Assembly (NCBI GenBank): GCA_947462425.1
Contig: CANHPI010000154.1
Span: 1 to 6,653, forward strand
Direction of reading: 5' to 3'
Source: Bacteroidota bacterium
GTDB taxonomy: Bacteria > Bacteroidota > Bacteroidia > B-17B0 > B-17BO
Length of the DNA stretch: 6,653 bases
Below are positions 1 through 6,653 of the stretch, in pieces. Position numbers and translations under genes: made by a program. Positions within the stretch are counted from its first letter, which is position 1. Each line of letters opens with the position of its first letter. The notes beneath the pieces are model-generated. The model searched no databases, was not told the DNA's origin, and saw only the letters and a program-made list of their open reading frames with translations.

Positions 1-957
1 GATTTTTTCTTTGATACAAGCAACAAGAAGAAATACCTTTCTTTGTTTTTTAATCAAATCGTTTTTATTATTTCAAATATTATTAATGCACAATTAGTTA
101 TTTGTCAATTTGCTGGACATCATTCTTTTTTACCAATTTTATTTTCAAAAATTTTCTTCAAAAAATCTATTATAGTAGCAGGAGGAACCGATTGCGTTTC
201 TTTCCCTTCCATTGGTTATGGTAATTTTAATAATAAACTTTTAGCAAAAACGACAGCATTTTCATTTAAATCATGTCACCTAATTTTACCAGTACATCAA
301 ACCTTGGTAGAATATAATTATACTTATCAATCAAATGATTTTAAGAAACAAGGCTATCATTTTTTTATCCCAAATATTAAAACACCTTATCAAGTGATTT
401 ATAATGGTTATGATTCTCAAAAATGGTTTTGCGATACAGAGAAAGAAAAAAACAGTTTTGTAACCATAGGCGCTGGATTAGATTCGCGATTTGGATTTAA
501 TTTAAAAGGTATTGATTTGATATTTGAAATCGCCCCTAAATTTCCTCAGTGTACATTTTATATTATTGGAGGATTGGGCATTGATAAACCAACACCTTCA
601 AATATAAAGTTATTAGATAAAATTCCTAACAATGAACTAAGACTATTTTTAAGCAAAATGCAATTTTATATGCAACTCTCTTTGTCAGAAGGTTTCCCTA
701 ATGCCCTATCAGAAGGGATGTTATGTGAATGTGTGCCTATCGTTTCAAATGTTGGTGGAATGTCAGATATTGTTTCGGATTGCGGATATATTTTAAAACA
801 TAAAAACATTAACGAACTTTATGAATTAATGAATACCGCTTTAAATAATTTTGAATTAGATAAACTTGGGAAAAAAGCGAGACAAAGAATAGTTCTGAAT
901 TATACTTTTGAAAATAGAAAAGAAAAATTGCTATTAGCTGTCAATAAATTAATATAG
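1..957 (+). CDS. GT4-type glycosyltransferase, 5'-truncated by the window edge
   Basis: This is a probable cytoplasmic, retaining GT-B glycosyltransferase that transfers a sugar from a nucleotide-sugar to a growing lipid-linked glycan. The frame is open from base 1 and contains 318 codons before TAG at 955-957. GT4 enzymes usually have about 360-400 residues, so roughly 40-70 N-terminal residues are probably missing. A TTG at 43 could be read as a start, but the sequence before it is coherent protein and the N-terminal Rossmann strand would be absent, so I treat the gene as partial. The N-terminal half has an AGGTD motif (bases about 178-192). The C-terminal half has the linker VIYNGYD, the family-typical GLGIDKP region, and the E-x7-E signature in SEGFPNALSEGM, with glutamates at bases 688-690 and 712-714. 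These glutamates normally contact the donor nucleotide-sugar. The flippase gene begins 1 nt downstream, which places this gene in a polysaccharide operon. The sugar and acceptor cannot be read from the sequence. Confidence 0.9.
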   Translation, partial: DFFFDTSNKKKYLSLFFNQIVFIISNIINAQLVICQFAGHHSFLPILFSKIFFKKSIIVAGGTDCVSFPSIGYGNFNNKLLAKTTAFSFKSCHLILPVHQTLVEYNYTYQSNDFKKQGYHFFIPNIKTPYQVIYNGYDSQKWFCDTEKEKNSFVTIGAGLDSRFGFNLKGIDLIFEIAPKFPQCTFYIIGGLGIDKPTPSNIKLLDKIPNNELRLFLSKMQFYMQLSLSEGFPNALSEGMLCECVPIVSNVGGMSDIVSDCGYILKHKNINELYELMNTALNNFELDKLGKKARQRIVLNYTFENRKEKLLLAVNKLI

Positions 958-958
958 A

Positions 959-2443
959 GTGGGAGTTATAAAACGACAAGGCATAAAAAATACCATTATT
1001 ACCTATATAGGTATATTGATAGGTGCTATCAATATTATTTTCATTCAACCTAAATTATTAACTCCCGAAGAGCTAGGCTTAACGCGTTTATTGTATGATT
1101 TTGCGTATATCATCGGATTAGCAGTTCCATTAGGCTTACCAAACATCATCGTTAAGTTTTTCCCTTTTTTTAAAGATAAAGATCAAAAACATAATGGTTT
1201 TGCTGGAATTATACTACTGGTGTTTTTTGTGGGATTTATTTTATCAGCTATTAGCTTATTGATTTTTAAACCCACAATTACTAGTCATTATATAGATAAA
1301 GCAAGTTTATTTGTTCAGTATTTTAGTTTTATTATTCCTTTTACTTTTATTGTTTCTGCTATAACTATTACTACTGCTTATTGTCAGGCGTTATTTAAAT
1401 CTACCATTCCGTCTTTTTTAAATGACATTTGTTTAAGACTTGGAACTATCGTTATTACTGTGATGTACTTCAATAAATGGATTTCTTTAGATTATTATGT
1501 GTATTTATTTATTGGGTTATATGCTATTGAATTGATTGTTATTGTTGGATATATTTTGTTTGTCGATTCAATTTCTTTTAAACCAAACGTAAATATTTTA
1601 AGAGAACATTCCTTAAAAAAAATGATGAAATTTGGTTTATTGTTATGTCTTGCTTCATTTGCTTCTATTGCTTTGCGAAAAATAGATGTGTTGTTTTTAG
1701 GAACCAATTCTTTAGAGTTGGTAGCAGTTTATACCACTGCTATATTTATAGCTTCTTTTATTGAAGTTCCACTAGGAGCATTAGAGCGTATTAGTCATAC
1801 AAAAATAGCCGACAATTTTGCAAAAGAAAATTTTACTGAAATTGAAAAAATATATAAAGACTCTGTCAAGTATTTATTAATTATAGGTGGTTTATTATTT
1901 ATAGGAATTAATACGTGTACGCAATACGTTTATCAAATTGGTCATTTACCAAATTTATATTTACAATGTTTAAATGTAGTTTATATAGTAAGTATTGCAG
2001 CACTAATTAATATATCAACAGGCATAAATTCTGCCATCATCTTTTATTCAAAACATTATGTATTAGGAACCGTTTTATTGGTTGGAACCTTATTTATAAC
2101 AGTACTGTTAAATATCATTTTAATTCCTATCTACGGCATTTATGGAGCAGCTATAGCTTCAGCTTCAGGATCTTTAATTTATAATTTTTCTAAATTTAGT
2201 TTTATTTATTACAAATTTAAGTTTCAACCTTATTCAATCAAATCATTTATAATTTTGCTGCTTATTTTTACCTGCACATTTATAGGATATATATTTCCGG
2301 ATTTAAGTTTAAATGCAATTGCCAATTTATTAATCAAAGGTTCAATTGTTTCATTGGTTTATATTGGTTTTATTTATCAATTTAGATTATCTCCTGAAAT
2401 ATTTGATATGATAAAATCTACATTAATTAAGAGTAAAAATTAA
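959..2443 (+). CDS. Wzx/MATE-like polysaccharide flippase (lipopolysaccharide biosynthesis protein)
   Basis: This is an inner-membrane transporter of the MOP (MATE/polysaccharide-transporter) superfamily, inferred to flip an undecaprenyl-linked glycan from the cytoplasmic to the periplasmic side. The 494-residue protein has about 14 hydrophobic segments, near residues 12-29, 46-66, 82-103, 120-141, 156-172, 180-201, 222-240, 255-273, 305-320, 337-355, 367-388, 391-416, 428-446 and 457-474. It has the N-terminal family pattern QPKLLTPEELG (30-40) and the C-terminal pattern NIILIPIYGIYGAAIASASG (385-404), which is typical of Wzx-like proteins. Number of helices and length fit the family. The start is GTG at 959. 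An in-frame TAA at 950-952 excludes anything further upstream, and the resulting MGVIKRQGIKNT opening looks like a genuine N-terminus. No Shine-Dalgarno is visible. The gene begins 1 nt after the previous stop and ends 3 nt before the next start, so translation is probably coupled. The substrate glycan is unknown. Confidence 0.92.
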   Translation: MGVIKRQGIKNTIITYIGILIGAINIIFIQPKLLTPEELGLTRLLYDFAYIIGLAVPLGLPNIIVKFFPFFKDKDQKHNGFAGIILLVFFVGFILSAISLLIFKPTITSHYIDKASLFVQYFSFIIPFTFIVSAITITTAYCQALFKSTIPSFLNDICLRLGTIVITVMYFNKWISLDYYVYLFIGLYAIELIVIVGYILFVDSISFKPNVNILREHSLKKMMKFGLLLCLASFASIALRKIDVLFLGTNSLELVAVYTTAIFIASFIEVPLGALERISHTKIADNFAKENFTEIEKIYKDSVKYLLIIGGLLFIGINTCTQYVYQIGHLPNLYLQCLNVVYIVSIAALINISTGINSAIIFYSKHYVLGTVLLVGTLFITVLLNIILIPIYGIYGAAIASASGSLIYNFSKFSFIYYKFKFQPYSIKSFIILLLIFTCTFIGYIFPDLSLNAIANLLIKGSIVSLVYIGFIYQFRLSPEIFDMIKSTLIKSKN

Positions 2444-2446
2444 ATT

Positions 2447-3757
2447 GTGAAAAAAGTTCTCATCATTACTTATTATTGGCCACCAACTGGTGGGGCAGGT
2501 GTTCAGCGTTGGCTTAAGTTTAGTAAATATTTCAGACAGTTTGGTTGGGAACCTATTATTTATACGCCTTCTAATCCTGATTTTCCTATTAATGATGAAA
2601 CACTTTTAAAAGATATTCCAAATGATTTAACAGTTTTAAAAACTCAAATTACGGAGCCATACGATATCTATCGTAAGATTATGCGGAAGAAAAAAACAGA
2701 AACAGTAAATCAAGGTTTTTTATCTGAAGGAAAAGAAAATACATTAATGCAATCTGCTATGATTTGGGTGCGTGGTAATTTTTTTATTCCTGATGCTCGT
2801 AAGTTTTGGATTAAACCTTCTATTTCTTATTTGTCTGATTATATTATAAAAAATAAGATTGATGCTATTATTAGTACAGGGCCACCACATAGTATGCACC
2901 TTATTGCCATGGGACTAAAGCAAAAATTTAATTTACCTTGGATAGCTGATTTTAGAGATCCGTGGACTCAAATAGATTTTTACAGCCAATTAAAATTATC
3001 ATCGTTTGCAGATAATAAACATAAAAAATTAGAGCATCAGGTTTTAACTCATGCCGATAAAGTAGTAACCATTAGTCCATCTTGCGGCAAAGATTTGGAG
3101 AAATTAGGTAACCGAAAAGTAGATGTGATTACTAACGGTTTTGATACTGATGATTTTACCCCGATAGCTATCGGGGTTGATTCTCCTATGCTAGAAGGTT
3201 TTTTATTTCATCATATCGGTGCTTTAAATAAAGACAGAAACCCTTATACGCTTTGGAAAGTATTAGGTGAGTTATGTAAAGAAAATCCAGATTTAAAAAG
3301 AGATTTGGTAATAAAGTTTACTGGAAAAACAGATGCGATTGCCTTTGAAAGTTTAAAGCAAAATGGAATTTTAGATAATTCTCAAAAAACAGATTATTTA
3401 CCCCACAGCGATGTTGTAAAATTGATGGCGCAATCGCCCGTTTTATTATTAGCACTAAATAATACGCCAAATAACGCTGGAGTTTTATCCGGTAAATTAT
3501 TTGAATACTTAGCCGCTAAACGACCTATTTTTGGAATTGGTTTACCAGATGCAGATGCAGCTGCGATATTAAAAAATACACATGCAGGAACTATGGTTCA
3601 TTTTGATGATTACGAAGGAACAAAAAAAGCTGTTGTAGAGTTATATCAAAAATATAAAACCAATCAGCTTTTTATAAATTCAACTTCAATCGATAAATAT
3701 TCTAGAGAAAATTGCGCAAAAGATTATGCAAATCTATTAAATAAAATTTTATCATAA
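2447..3757 (+). CDS. GT4-like glycosyltransferase (GT-B fold)
   Basis: This is a probable cytoplasmic glycosyltransferase working on the same surface glycan as its upstream neighbours. The 436-residue protein opens with MKKVLIITYYWPPTGGAGVQ, a Rossmann strand followed by a glycine-rich loop (4-18) usual at the start of GT4-like enzymes. Further landmarks are STGPPHSMH (143-151), IADFRDPW (166-173), VVTISPSCGKDL (206-217), the interdomain linker VITNGFD (227-233), and HHIGALNKDRNP (255-266) opening the C-terminal Rossmann domain. The donor-binding segment is GKLFEYLAAKRPIFGIG (349-365). E353 matches the second glutamate of the E-x7-E motif, but the first position is G345, a variation that I believe occurs in this subgroup. 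The start is GTG at 2447, 3 nt after the flippase stop, with no Shine-Dalgarno. Residues 238-244 are encoded by a GC-rich 20-bp palindrome listed separately. It is the last gene of the operon before a convergent thiolase gene. Donor and acceptor are not predictable. Confidence 0.92.
   Translation: MKKVLIITYYWPPTGGAGVQRWLKFSKYFRQFGWEPIIYTPSNPDFPINDETLLKDIPNDLTVLKTQITEPYDIYRKIMRKKKTETVNQGFLSEGKENTLMQSAMIWVRGNFFIPDARKFWIKPSISYLSDYIIKNKIDAIISTGPPHSMHLIAMGLKQKFNLPWIADFRDPWTQIDFYSQLKLSSFADNKHKKLEHQVLTHADKVVTISPSCGKDLEKLGNRKVDVITNGFDTDDFTPIAIGVDSPMLEGFLFHHIGALNKDRNPYTLWKVLGELCKENPDLKRDLVIKFTGKTDAIAFESLKQNGILDNSQKTDYLPHSDVVKLMAQSPVLLLALNNTPNNAGVLSGKLFEYLAAKRPIFGIGLPDADAAAILKNTHAGTMVHFDDYEGTKKAVVELYQKYKTNQLFINSTSIDKYSRENCAKDYANLLNKILS
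3158..3177. repeat. Perfect 20-bp GC-rich palindrome inside the glycosyltransferase gene
   Basis: The sequence ACCCCGATAGCTATCGGGGT equals its own reverse complement over all 20 bases. It is 60% G+C in a strongly AT-rich neighbourhood. It lies in frame and encodes T-P-I-A-I-G plus the first base of the following Val codon (residues 238-244), directly after the interdomain linker VITNGFDTDDF. Only one copy occurs in this window. It could be a short dispersed palindromic element that inserted without breaking the frame, a protein-binding site, or a coincidence of codon choice. The palindrome itself is certain; its nature is not. Confidence 0.8.
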
Positions 3758-3768
3758 TTGATGCTAAG

Positions 3769-3799
3769 TTTAATGAATCATTAAAATATTTTATTATTT
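3769..3799 (+). terminator. Possible weak terminator of the polysaccharide operon
   Basis: A 7-bp stem (TTTAATG at 3769-3775 pairing with CATTAAA at 3779-3785, loop AAT) begins 12 nt after the stop codon of the last glycosyltransferase and is followed by the T-rich stretch ATATTTTATTATTT. The stem contains a single G-C pair, so it would be unstable, and the T-tract is interrupted. Position is the main support. The stronger hairpin at 3905-3939 could also slow transcripts arriving on this strand, but it has a C-A mismatch in this orientation. Confidence 0.3.
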
Positions 3800-3899
3800 A
3801 AAAAATAGATATCAAAATTACAATACAATCACAAACATAATATATAAAAATACACCTCAAAAAGGCAATACTATTTAGTCATTGTAAAATGTATATCTC

Positions 3900-3939
3900 A
3901 AAAAAAAACACCCAAACACAACTAATGTTTGAGTGTTTT
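3900..3939 (-). terminator. Intrinsic terminator of the thiolase gene
   Basis: Read on the minus strand, a 14-bp stem is formed by AAAACACUCAAACA (3939 down to 3926) and UGUUUGGGUGUUUU (3918 down to 3905), with a 7-nt loop (3925-3919). It is followed by more U residues, down to 3900. All 14 positions pair if one U-G wobble is allowed. The hairpin starts 16 nt after the thiolase stop codon, as expected for a rho-independent terminator. On the plus strand the wobble position becomes an unpaired C-A mismatch, so the element fits minus-strand termination better. Confidence 0.8.
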
Positions 3940-3955
3940 CTTAATCAAACAATGA

Positions 3956-5134
3956 TTACATATTTTCAATAACCAATGCGCTAGCACCACCGCCACCATT
4001 GCAAATAGCTGCGCCACCAATTTTAGCATTATTTTGTTTTAAAACATTAATTAAGGTAACTATTACACGAGCTCCAGAACAACCTAATGGGTGTCCTAAA
4101 GAAACGGCACCGCCATTTACATTTACTTTTGAAGAATCTAAATTCATTAATTTCATGTTAACTAATCCAACAACAGCAAAAGCTTCATTTAATTCAAAAT
4201 AATCAATATCGCTAACTTTTAACCCTGCCTTTTCTGCAGCTTTTGGTAATGCAATAGAAGGTGTTGTTGTAAACCACTCGGGTGCTTGAGCTGCATCTGC
4301 GAAGCCTCTTATTTTAGCCAAAGGTTTTAAACCTAAAGCCTCTGCTTTTTCTTTACTCATTAAAACCAACGCAGCTGCTCCATCATTCATAGTTGATGCA
4401 TTAGCTGCAGTAACAGTACCATCTTTAGAAAACACTGCTTTTAAACCCGGTATTTTTTCAAAATTTACATTTTTATATTCTTCATCTTCAGAAAATAATG
4501 TTGTGCCTTTTTTGGTAACAATTTCAACTGGTACAATTTCTTCTTTAAATTTACCTGCTGCCCAAGCTGCTGCAGATCGTTTATATGATTCAATTGCAAA
4601 GGCATCTTGTTCTTCTCTGGTAAATTTATGTTCATTAGCACACAAATCTGCACAATTTCCCATGGGTACATTTCCGTATACATCCGTTAAACCATCTTTA
4701 GCTAAACCATCAACCACTACCCCATTACCATATTTTGCACCCCAACGATTATTCTCAAGATAAAATGGCACCTGACTCATATTTTCCATACCACCAGCAA
4801 CCACAATATCAGCATCTCCTAGCATAATAGCTTGCGCTGCTAATGCAATTGATTTCATACCACTTGCACACACTTTATTAACGGTAGTACAAGCAACACT
4901 ATCAGGTAAACCTGCAAACTTTGCTGCCTGGCGAGCTGGAGCTTGTCCTAAATTAGCTTGTAATACTGAACCCATAAACACTTCGTTTACTAAGGTAGGA
5001 TCAAGTTTGATTTTGTCTAATGCACCTTTAATTGCAGCTGCACCAAGTTTAGTAGCTGAAATCCCGGCTAATGTTCCTCCAAAAGAACCTAATGGAGTTC
5101 TAACAGCCGATACGATATATACTTCTTTATTCAT
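3956..5134 (-). CDS. Acetyl-CoA C-acetyltransferase (thiolase, EC 2.3.1.9 type)
   Basis: This cytoplasmic thiolase interconverts two acetyl-CoA with acetoacetyl-CoA and CoA. It could feed the mevalonate pathway or act in acyl-CoA and amino-acid breakdown; the neighbourhood does not say which. The 392 residues match the usual family length. The nucleophile is C89 in VNKVCASGMKS. N316 lies in NEAF, H348 in GGAVSLGHPLGCSGAR, and the acid/base C378 in CNGGGGAS; these positions coincide with the numbering of the classical Zoogloea biosynthetic thiolase. The segment TVTAANASTMNDG (240-252) closely resembles mitochondrial ACAT1, suggesting a short-chain acetoacetyl-CoA thiolase (atoB/thlA/phaA class) rather than a long-chain FadA. 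Residue 157 is proline in NVPMG, where relatives usually have H-M-G. ATG at 5134 gives the standard MNKEVYIVSAVRTP opening. The gene stands alone with its own promoter box and terminator, convergent with the polysaccharide operon and divergent from the phosphoesterase gene. Confidence 0.96.
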   Translation of the reverse strand: MNKEVYIVSAVRTPLGSFGGTLAGISATKLGAAAIKGALDKIKLDPTLVNEVFMGSVLQANLGQAPARQAAKFAGLPDSVACTTVNKVCASGMKSIALAAQAIMLGDADIVVAGGMENMSQVPFYLENNRWGAKYGNGVVVDGLAKDGLTDVYGNVPMGNCADLCANEHKFTREEQDAFAIESYKRSAAAWAAGKFKEEIVPVEIVTKKGTTLFSEDEEYKNVNFEKIPGLKAVFSKDGTVTAANASTMNDGAAALVLMSKEKAEALGLKPLAKIRGFADAAQAPEWFTTTPSIALPKAAEKAGLKVSDIDYFELNEAFAVVGLVNMKLMNLDSSKVNVNGGAVSLGHPLGCSGARVIVTLINVLKQNNAKIGGAAICNGGGGASALVIENM

Positions 5135-5164
5135 AAAACTTATTTTAGATTAAAATTTATGCGC

Positions 5165-5172
5165 CAAATGTA
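5165..5172 (-). promoter_or_regulatory. Bacteroidota-type -7 promoter box for the thiolase gene
   Basis: The minus strand reads TACATTTG here, an exact match to the Bacteroidota -7 consensus TAnnTTTG. It ends 30 nt before the thiolase ATG, which would give a 5' leader of roughly 20-28 nt. No clear TTG or TTTG -33 element is found at the expected distance upstream; that stretch reads ACGGAAAACC on the minus strand. The call therefore rests on the -7 match and the position. Confidence 0.55.
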
Positions 5173-5371
5173 ATATATAGATTGAAGTTTGGTTTTCCGT
5201 TCATCTAAAAAAGATTAACATTTTTGCTAGTAATTAACAATTATCTATAGATTAACTAAATATAAAAATCAATATAACCAAAGAACTTTCCACCTATCCT
5301 AAAAAGACAATAAATTTGAGATTTTAGAAAAATATAACATATCCAAACATTACAAAATGATATTAATCAAT

Positions 5372-5379
5372 TACATTTG
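5372..5379 (+). promoter_or_regulatory. Bacteroidota-type -7 promoter box for the metallophosphoesterase gene
   Basis: The plus strand reads TACATTTG, the same octamer as the box facing the thiolase, and matches TAnnTTTG exactly. It ends 21 nt before the ATG at 5401, implying a very short leader of about 10-18 nt. No convincing -33 TTG or TTTG is present 19-21 nt upstream. In such AT-rich sequence a chance match is possible. Confidence 0.45.
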
Positions 5380-5400
5380 AAACTTATATCATAATCCGCC

Positions 5401-6653
5401 ATGTTCATCCGATTTCTGTTATTTTTTATTTTAATTGCATGCGTCGAAATTTATTTCTTACAAGCACTTAAAACCATCAGCGTTGATTATACTCCTCAAA
5501 AACGAAAAATAATTTTTTGGATAGCCTATTCACTAGCAAGTATTAACTTATTAATTAGTTCGGTGGCCATGTTTTATCCTCCACCAGAATGGAATAGTTT
5601 TCTAAGATTTATTTCATCGGTTGCCTTAATTTTATTCATCTGTAAATTAATTGGCTCAACCTTTTTATTAATTGATGATGTTATTCGATTATTTAGATGG
5701 ATTGCAACTTTCTTTCAAAAAAAAACAATATTATCTATAGAAGATAATTCTAATCAAATTGATCGTTTAAAGTTTTTAAGTTACTTGGCACTTACGTTTA
5801 CGGTAATACCTGCTGTTTCTTTTCTTTATGGTATGGTTAGAGGAGCCTATAAATTTAGAGTTCATAAAGTTAAAGTTACATCTTCAAATTTACCTGAAGC
5901 TTTTGAAGGCTTTAAAATTGTTCAATTATCAGATATTCACTGCGGTAGTTTTATGAGTGCAGAACCACTCATTAAGGCATTTAATATGGTATTAGATCAT
6001 AAACCGGATGCTATTTTTTTTACCGGAGATTTGGTAAATAATGAATCTTCAGAGACAACTATTCATTTAGAAACTTACAAATCCTTAAAAGCGCCATATG
6101 GTGTATACTCTTGCTTAGGAAACCATGATTATGGCGATTATAAGATTTGGGAAAATGAAGAGGCTAAAGTTCAAAACTTAAATGATTTAAAAGATGTTCA
6201 TTTTAATTCTGGATGGCGTTTATTAATGAATGAACATGTGTCTATTGAAAAAGATGGGCAAAAAATTGCCATTTTAGGTATTGAAAACTGGGGTGGTAAT
6301 CTTAATTTTCCTAAATATGGCAAATTAGATAACGCACATGCTGGAACCGAAGATTATCCTTTTAAAATATTATTATCCCACGATCCATCTCATTGGGATA
6401 TGCAGGTAAGTAAGGAAATAAAATATAAAGATATTGATTTGACATTAAGTGGACATACTCACGGTATGCAATTTGGAATTGAAATACCAGGTTTTAGATG
6501 GAGCCCATCTCAATATATTTATAAATATTGGGCGGGATTGTATAAACAAGACGATCAATATTTGTATGTTAATAGAGGCTTAGGATTTTTAGGATATCCG
6601 GGGCGTTTAGGTATTTGGCCTGAAATTACAGTTATTGAATTGAGCAGAGGTTA
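5401..6653 (+). CDS. Membrane-anchored calcineurin-like metallophosphoesterase (YkuE/YaeI-like), reaching the window end
   Basis: This is a predicted binuclear-metal phosphoesterase tethered to the inner membrane; its substrate is unknown. The frame gives 417 complete codons, ending in SRG, followed by TA, which is probably an interrupted stop codon, so the protein is nearly or fully complete. The N-terminal part has four hydrophobic segments, near residues 3-22, 37-59, 67-91 and 124-146. The catalytic domain has every metal-ligand motif: DIH (178-180), GDLVNN (209-214), GNHD (240-243), SHDP with H327, and GHTHG (351-355). This arrangement matches bacterial YkuE/YaeI-like phosphoesterases, some of which act on lipid-linked phosphates such as UDP-diacylglucosamine. 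LpxI/LpxH-type activity here is speculation. ATG at 5401 is the first possible start, because an in-frame TAA sits at 5392-5394. There is no Shine-Dalgarno. A run of nine A (5717-5725) lies in the codons between the third and fourth helices. Confidence 0.93.
   Translation, partial: MFIRFLLFFILIACVEIYFLQALKTISVDYTPQKRKIIFWIAYSLASINLLISSVAMFYPPPEWNSFLRFISSVALILFICKLIGSTFLLIDDVIRLFRWIATFFQKKTILSIEDNSNQIDRLKFLSYLALTFTVIPAVSFLYGMVRGAYKFRVHKVKVTSSNLPEAFEGFKIVQLSDIHCGSFMSAEPLIKAFNMVLDHKPDAIFFTGDLVNNESSETTIHLETYKSLKAPYGVYSCLGNHDYGDYKIWENEEAKVQNLNDLKDVHFNSGWRLLMNEHVSIEKDGQKIAILGIENWGGNLNFPKYGKLDNAHAGTEDYPFKILLSHDPSHWDMQVSKEIKYKDIDLTLSGHTHGMQFGIEIPGFRWSPSQYIYKYWAGLYKQDDQYLYVNRGLGFLGYPGRLGIWPEITVIELSRG

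Noticed and set aside
43..957. A complete glycosyltransferase gene starting at TTG 43
   Set aside because: The same frame is open and protein-like back to base 1, and the N-terminal Rossmann strand expected of a GT4 enzyme would be missing. The gene most likely begins before the window.
1495..1707. Minus-strand reading frame of 70 codons
   Set aside because: It lies wholly inside the flippase gene, has no recognisable domain, and is explained as an antisense shadow.
3758..3955. A small RNA or small gene between the convergent genes
   Set aside because: There is no promoter-like box, conserved structure or coding signal other than the two hairpins already listed.
3999..4763. Small frames at 3999-4202 (+), 4465-4683 (-) and 4503-4763 (+)
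   Set aside because: All lie within the well-supported thiolase gene in other frames and show no family features or translation signals.
5311..5318. TAAATTTG as an additional promoter box for the phosphoesterase gene
   Set aside because: It fits TAnnTTTG, but it is about 80 nt from the start codon, has no -33 partner, and is likely by chance in AT-rich DNA. The box at 5372 is better placed.
5717..5725. Nine-A run as a phase-variation switch
   Set aside because: A-runs of this length are expected at Lys/Gln codons in such AT-rich genomes, and the frame is intact here. I mention it only as a minor point.

Overview
The window is AT-rich DNA that most likely comes from a Bacteroidota bacterium of the Flavobacteriia type. 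Four things suggest this: no Shine-Dalgarno sequence is recognisable ahead of the starts; two good matches to the Bacteroidota -7 promoter box (TAnnTTTG) lie upstream of two genes; the flippase and glycosyltransferase have sequence styles familiar from flavobacterial surface-polysaccharide loci; and the whole window is strongly AT-biased. This assignment is inference from sequence style, not a database match.

Positions 1-3757 (+ strand) are the downstream end of a surface-polysaccharide operon. It holds a 5'-truncated GT4-type glycosyltransferase, a 14-helix Wzx/MATE-like flippase, and a second GT4-like glycosyltransferase. The genes are separated by only 1 and 3 nt, and both internal genes start with GTG, so co-transcription and translational coupling are likely. 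The glycosyltransferases would build a lipid-linked glycan on the cytoplasmic face and the flippase would move it across the inner membrane. The second glycosyltransferase contains a GC-rich, perfect 20-bp palindrome in frame, which is the most unusual sequence element in the window.

Positions 3758-3955 lie between convergent genes. They contain a weak AT-only hairpin just after the glycosyltransferase operon and a clear intrinsic terminator for the minus-strand gene. Nothing else is recognisable there.

Positions 3956-5134 (- strand) encode a complete acetyl-CoA C-acetyltransferase with all catalytic residues. It appears to be a single-gene unit with its own promoter and terminator, and it is functionally unrelated to the polysaccharide genes.

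Positions 5135-5400 form a divergent intergenic region with one TACATTTG box facing each way. Positions 5401-6653 (+) encode a membrane-anchored calcineurin-like metallophosphoesterase. Its reading frame reaches the window edge, where the last two bases (TA) are probably the start of the stop codon.

No new biological system is evident. Apart from the palindrome, the region looks like ordinary flavobacterial chromosome: the end of a polysaccharide locus followed by housekeeping genes.
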